From: Sphingobacteriia bacterium
GTDB taxonomy: Bacteria; Bacteroidota; Bacteroidia; Bacteroidales; UBA7960
Assembly: GCA_011390575.1 (NCBI GenBank)
Contig: JAABSE010000027.1
Location: forward strand, 1-43,198
Reading direction: 5' to 3'
DNA: 43,198 nucleotides
Part shown: in pieces, positions 42,918 to 43,198 of the stretch
How the letters are laid out: the number at the start of each line of letters is the position of its first letter
How positions within the stretch are numbered: the stretch's first letter is position 1
Made by a program: the position numbers and the translations under genes
The notes under the pieces: model-generated
What the model was told of the DNA's origin: nothing
Seen by the model: the letters and a program-made list of their open reading frames with translations, nothing else
The model's database searches: none

Positions 42918-43198
42918 ATGAAAAAGATTTTTTTAGGTATTGTTTTATCAGGAATGTTTGCAGTTTTGACATCTTCCGTGGTAAAAGCTCAGAATGTAAG
43001 CGGAGGGCTAAAAGGAGGTTTGACAATGAGCAACCTTTACATCGATGATGATGAAATTGACGACGAAAACGCAAGGTTTGGATTTCACGCAGGATTCTTC
43101 AGCCAGGTAATGTTTCTGGAGACATTTGGTTTGCAACCTGAGTTGCTGTTCACCACCAAAGGTACCAAAGCTACCTATGATGGTATCATCGACCAGAC
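42918..43198 (+). CDS. Outer-membrane beta-barrel protein (PorT-like), cut by window edge
   Basis: The first 93 codons are visible. The signal peptide ends near VKAQN (residue 25). Then GGLKGGLTMSNLYIDDDE and FGFHAGFFSQVMF, followed by LQPELLFTTKGTK, are the typical first strands of the small Bacteroidota barrel family. The start is the ATG at 42918; no Shine-Dalgarno site. The same general family as the protein at 6440-7126 but clearly a different gene. Function unknown. Confidence 0.8.
   Translation, partial: MKKIFLGIVLSGMFAVLTSSVVKAQNVSGGLKGGLTMSNLYIDDDEIDDENARFGFHAGFFSQVMFLETFGLQPELLFTTKGTKATYDGIIDQ

Noticed and set aside
1..43198. CRISPR arrays, tRNA or rRNA genes, insertion sequences, prophage or integrase genes
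   Set aside because: None seen by eye on either strand; a tRNA scan was not possible, so a missed tRNA in a gap cannot be fully excluded.

Overview
The window comes from a member of the Bacteroidota, most likely a free-living or anaerobic Bacteroidales/Marinilabiliales-type bacterium; that finer placement is inference. The signs are a SusC/SusD pair, a SPOR-domain protein, a FadL/OmpP1-type porin, a CdsZ-type zinc-ribbon protein beside a Nif3 protein, lipoproteins with Bacteroidota-style signals, few Shine-Dalgarno sites, and promoters with the TAnnTTTG -7 box. No rRNA, tRNA, CRISPR array, insertion sequence or prophage was seen. Most genes are ordinary chromosomal ones.

Layout. 1-7.1 kb: a window-truncated SGNH esterase overlapping a DEAD-box helicase gene, an NTF2-fold secreted protein, PnuC, a YebC-family regulator, a cytosolic DsbA-fold protein, a zinc-free MDR oxidoreductase and a small outer-membrane barrel. 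7.1-10.7 kb (minus strand): asnS, rpoN (sigma-54) and a PAP2-like membrane protein with a changed third motif. 11.2-19.0 kb (plus strand): five genes ending in a 19-bp terminator: SusC, SusD, a PKD plus choice-of-anchor-J lipoprotein, a lipoprotein cyanophycinase and a YfcC-family transporter. 19.1-25.4 kb: a coiled-coil lipoprotein, an NtrC-type sigma-54 response regulator, class II fructose-bisphosphate aldolase, a SPOR protein and proS. 25.5-28.8 kb: a Tyr/Gly-rich low-complexity lipoprotein and a FadL-like barrel. 28.8-34.8 kb: zinc-ribbon protein and Nif3, lpxK, a PAS-containing sigma-54 activator divergent from a DUF302 gene, and a SPOR-like lipoprotein. 35.1-42.5 kb (minus strand): tetR-tolC-adaptor-RND permease followed by a serine beta-lactamase-family gene. 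The window ends in another outer-membrane barrel gene.

The most interesting unit is 11.2-19.0 kb. The cyanophycinase keeps the nucleophile and the Asp-Gln-His plus three-arginine signature known from cyanobacterial CphB, and it is a lipoprotein sitting between outer-membrane capture genes (SusCD) and an inner-membrane carrier (YfcC/DcuC family, which includes amino-acid exchangers). This reads as a candidate polypeptide-utilisation locus for cyanophycin or a similar isoaspartyl polymer: capture, cleavage to beta-Asp-Arg dipeptides, then uptake. The function is inferred. No isoaspartyl dipeptidase is present in the window, and a hairpin separates the first three genes from the last two.

A second theme is sigma-54: rpoN and two enhancer-binding proteins lie within 26 kb. 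The PAS-type activator shares a short intergenic region with the DUF302 gene; that region holds repeated TTA(A/G)C sites, a palindrome and a weak -24/-12-like element.
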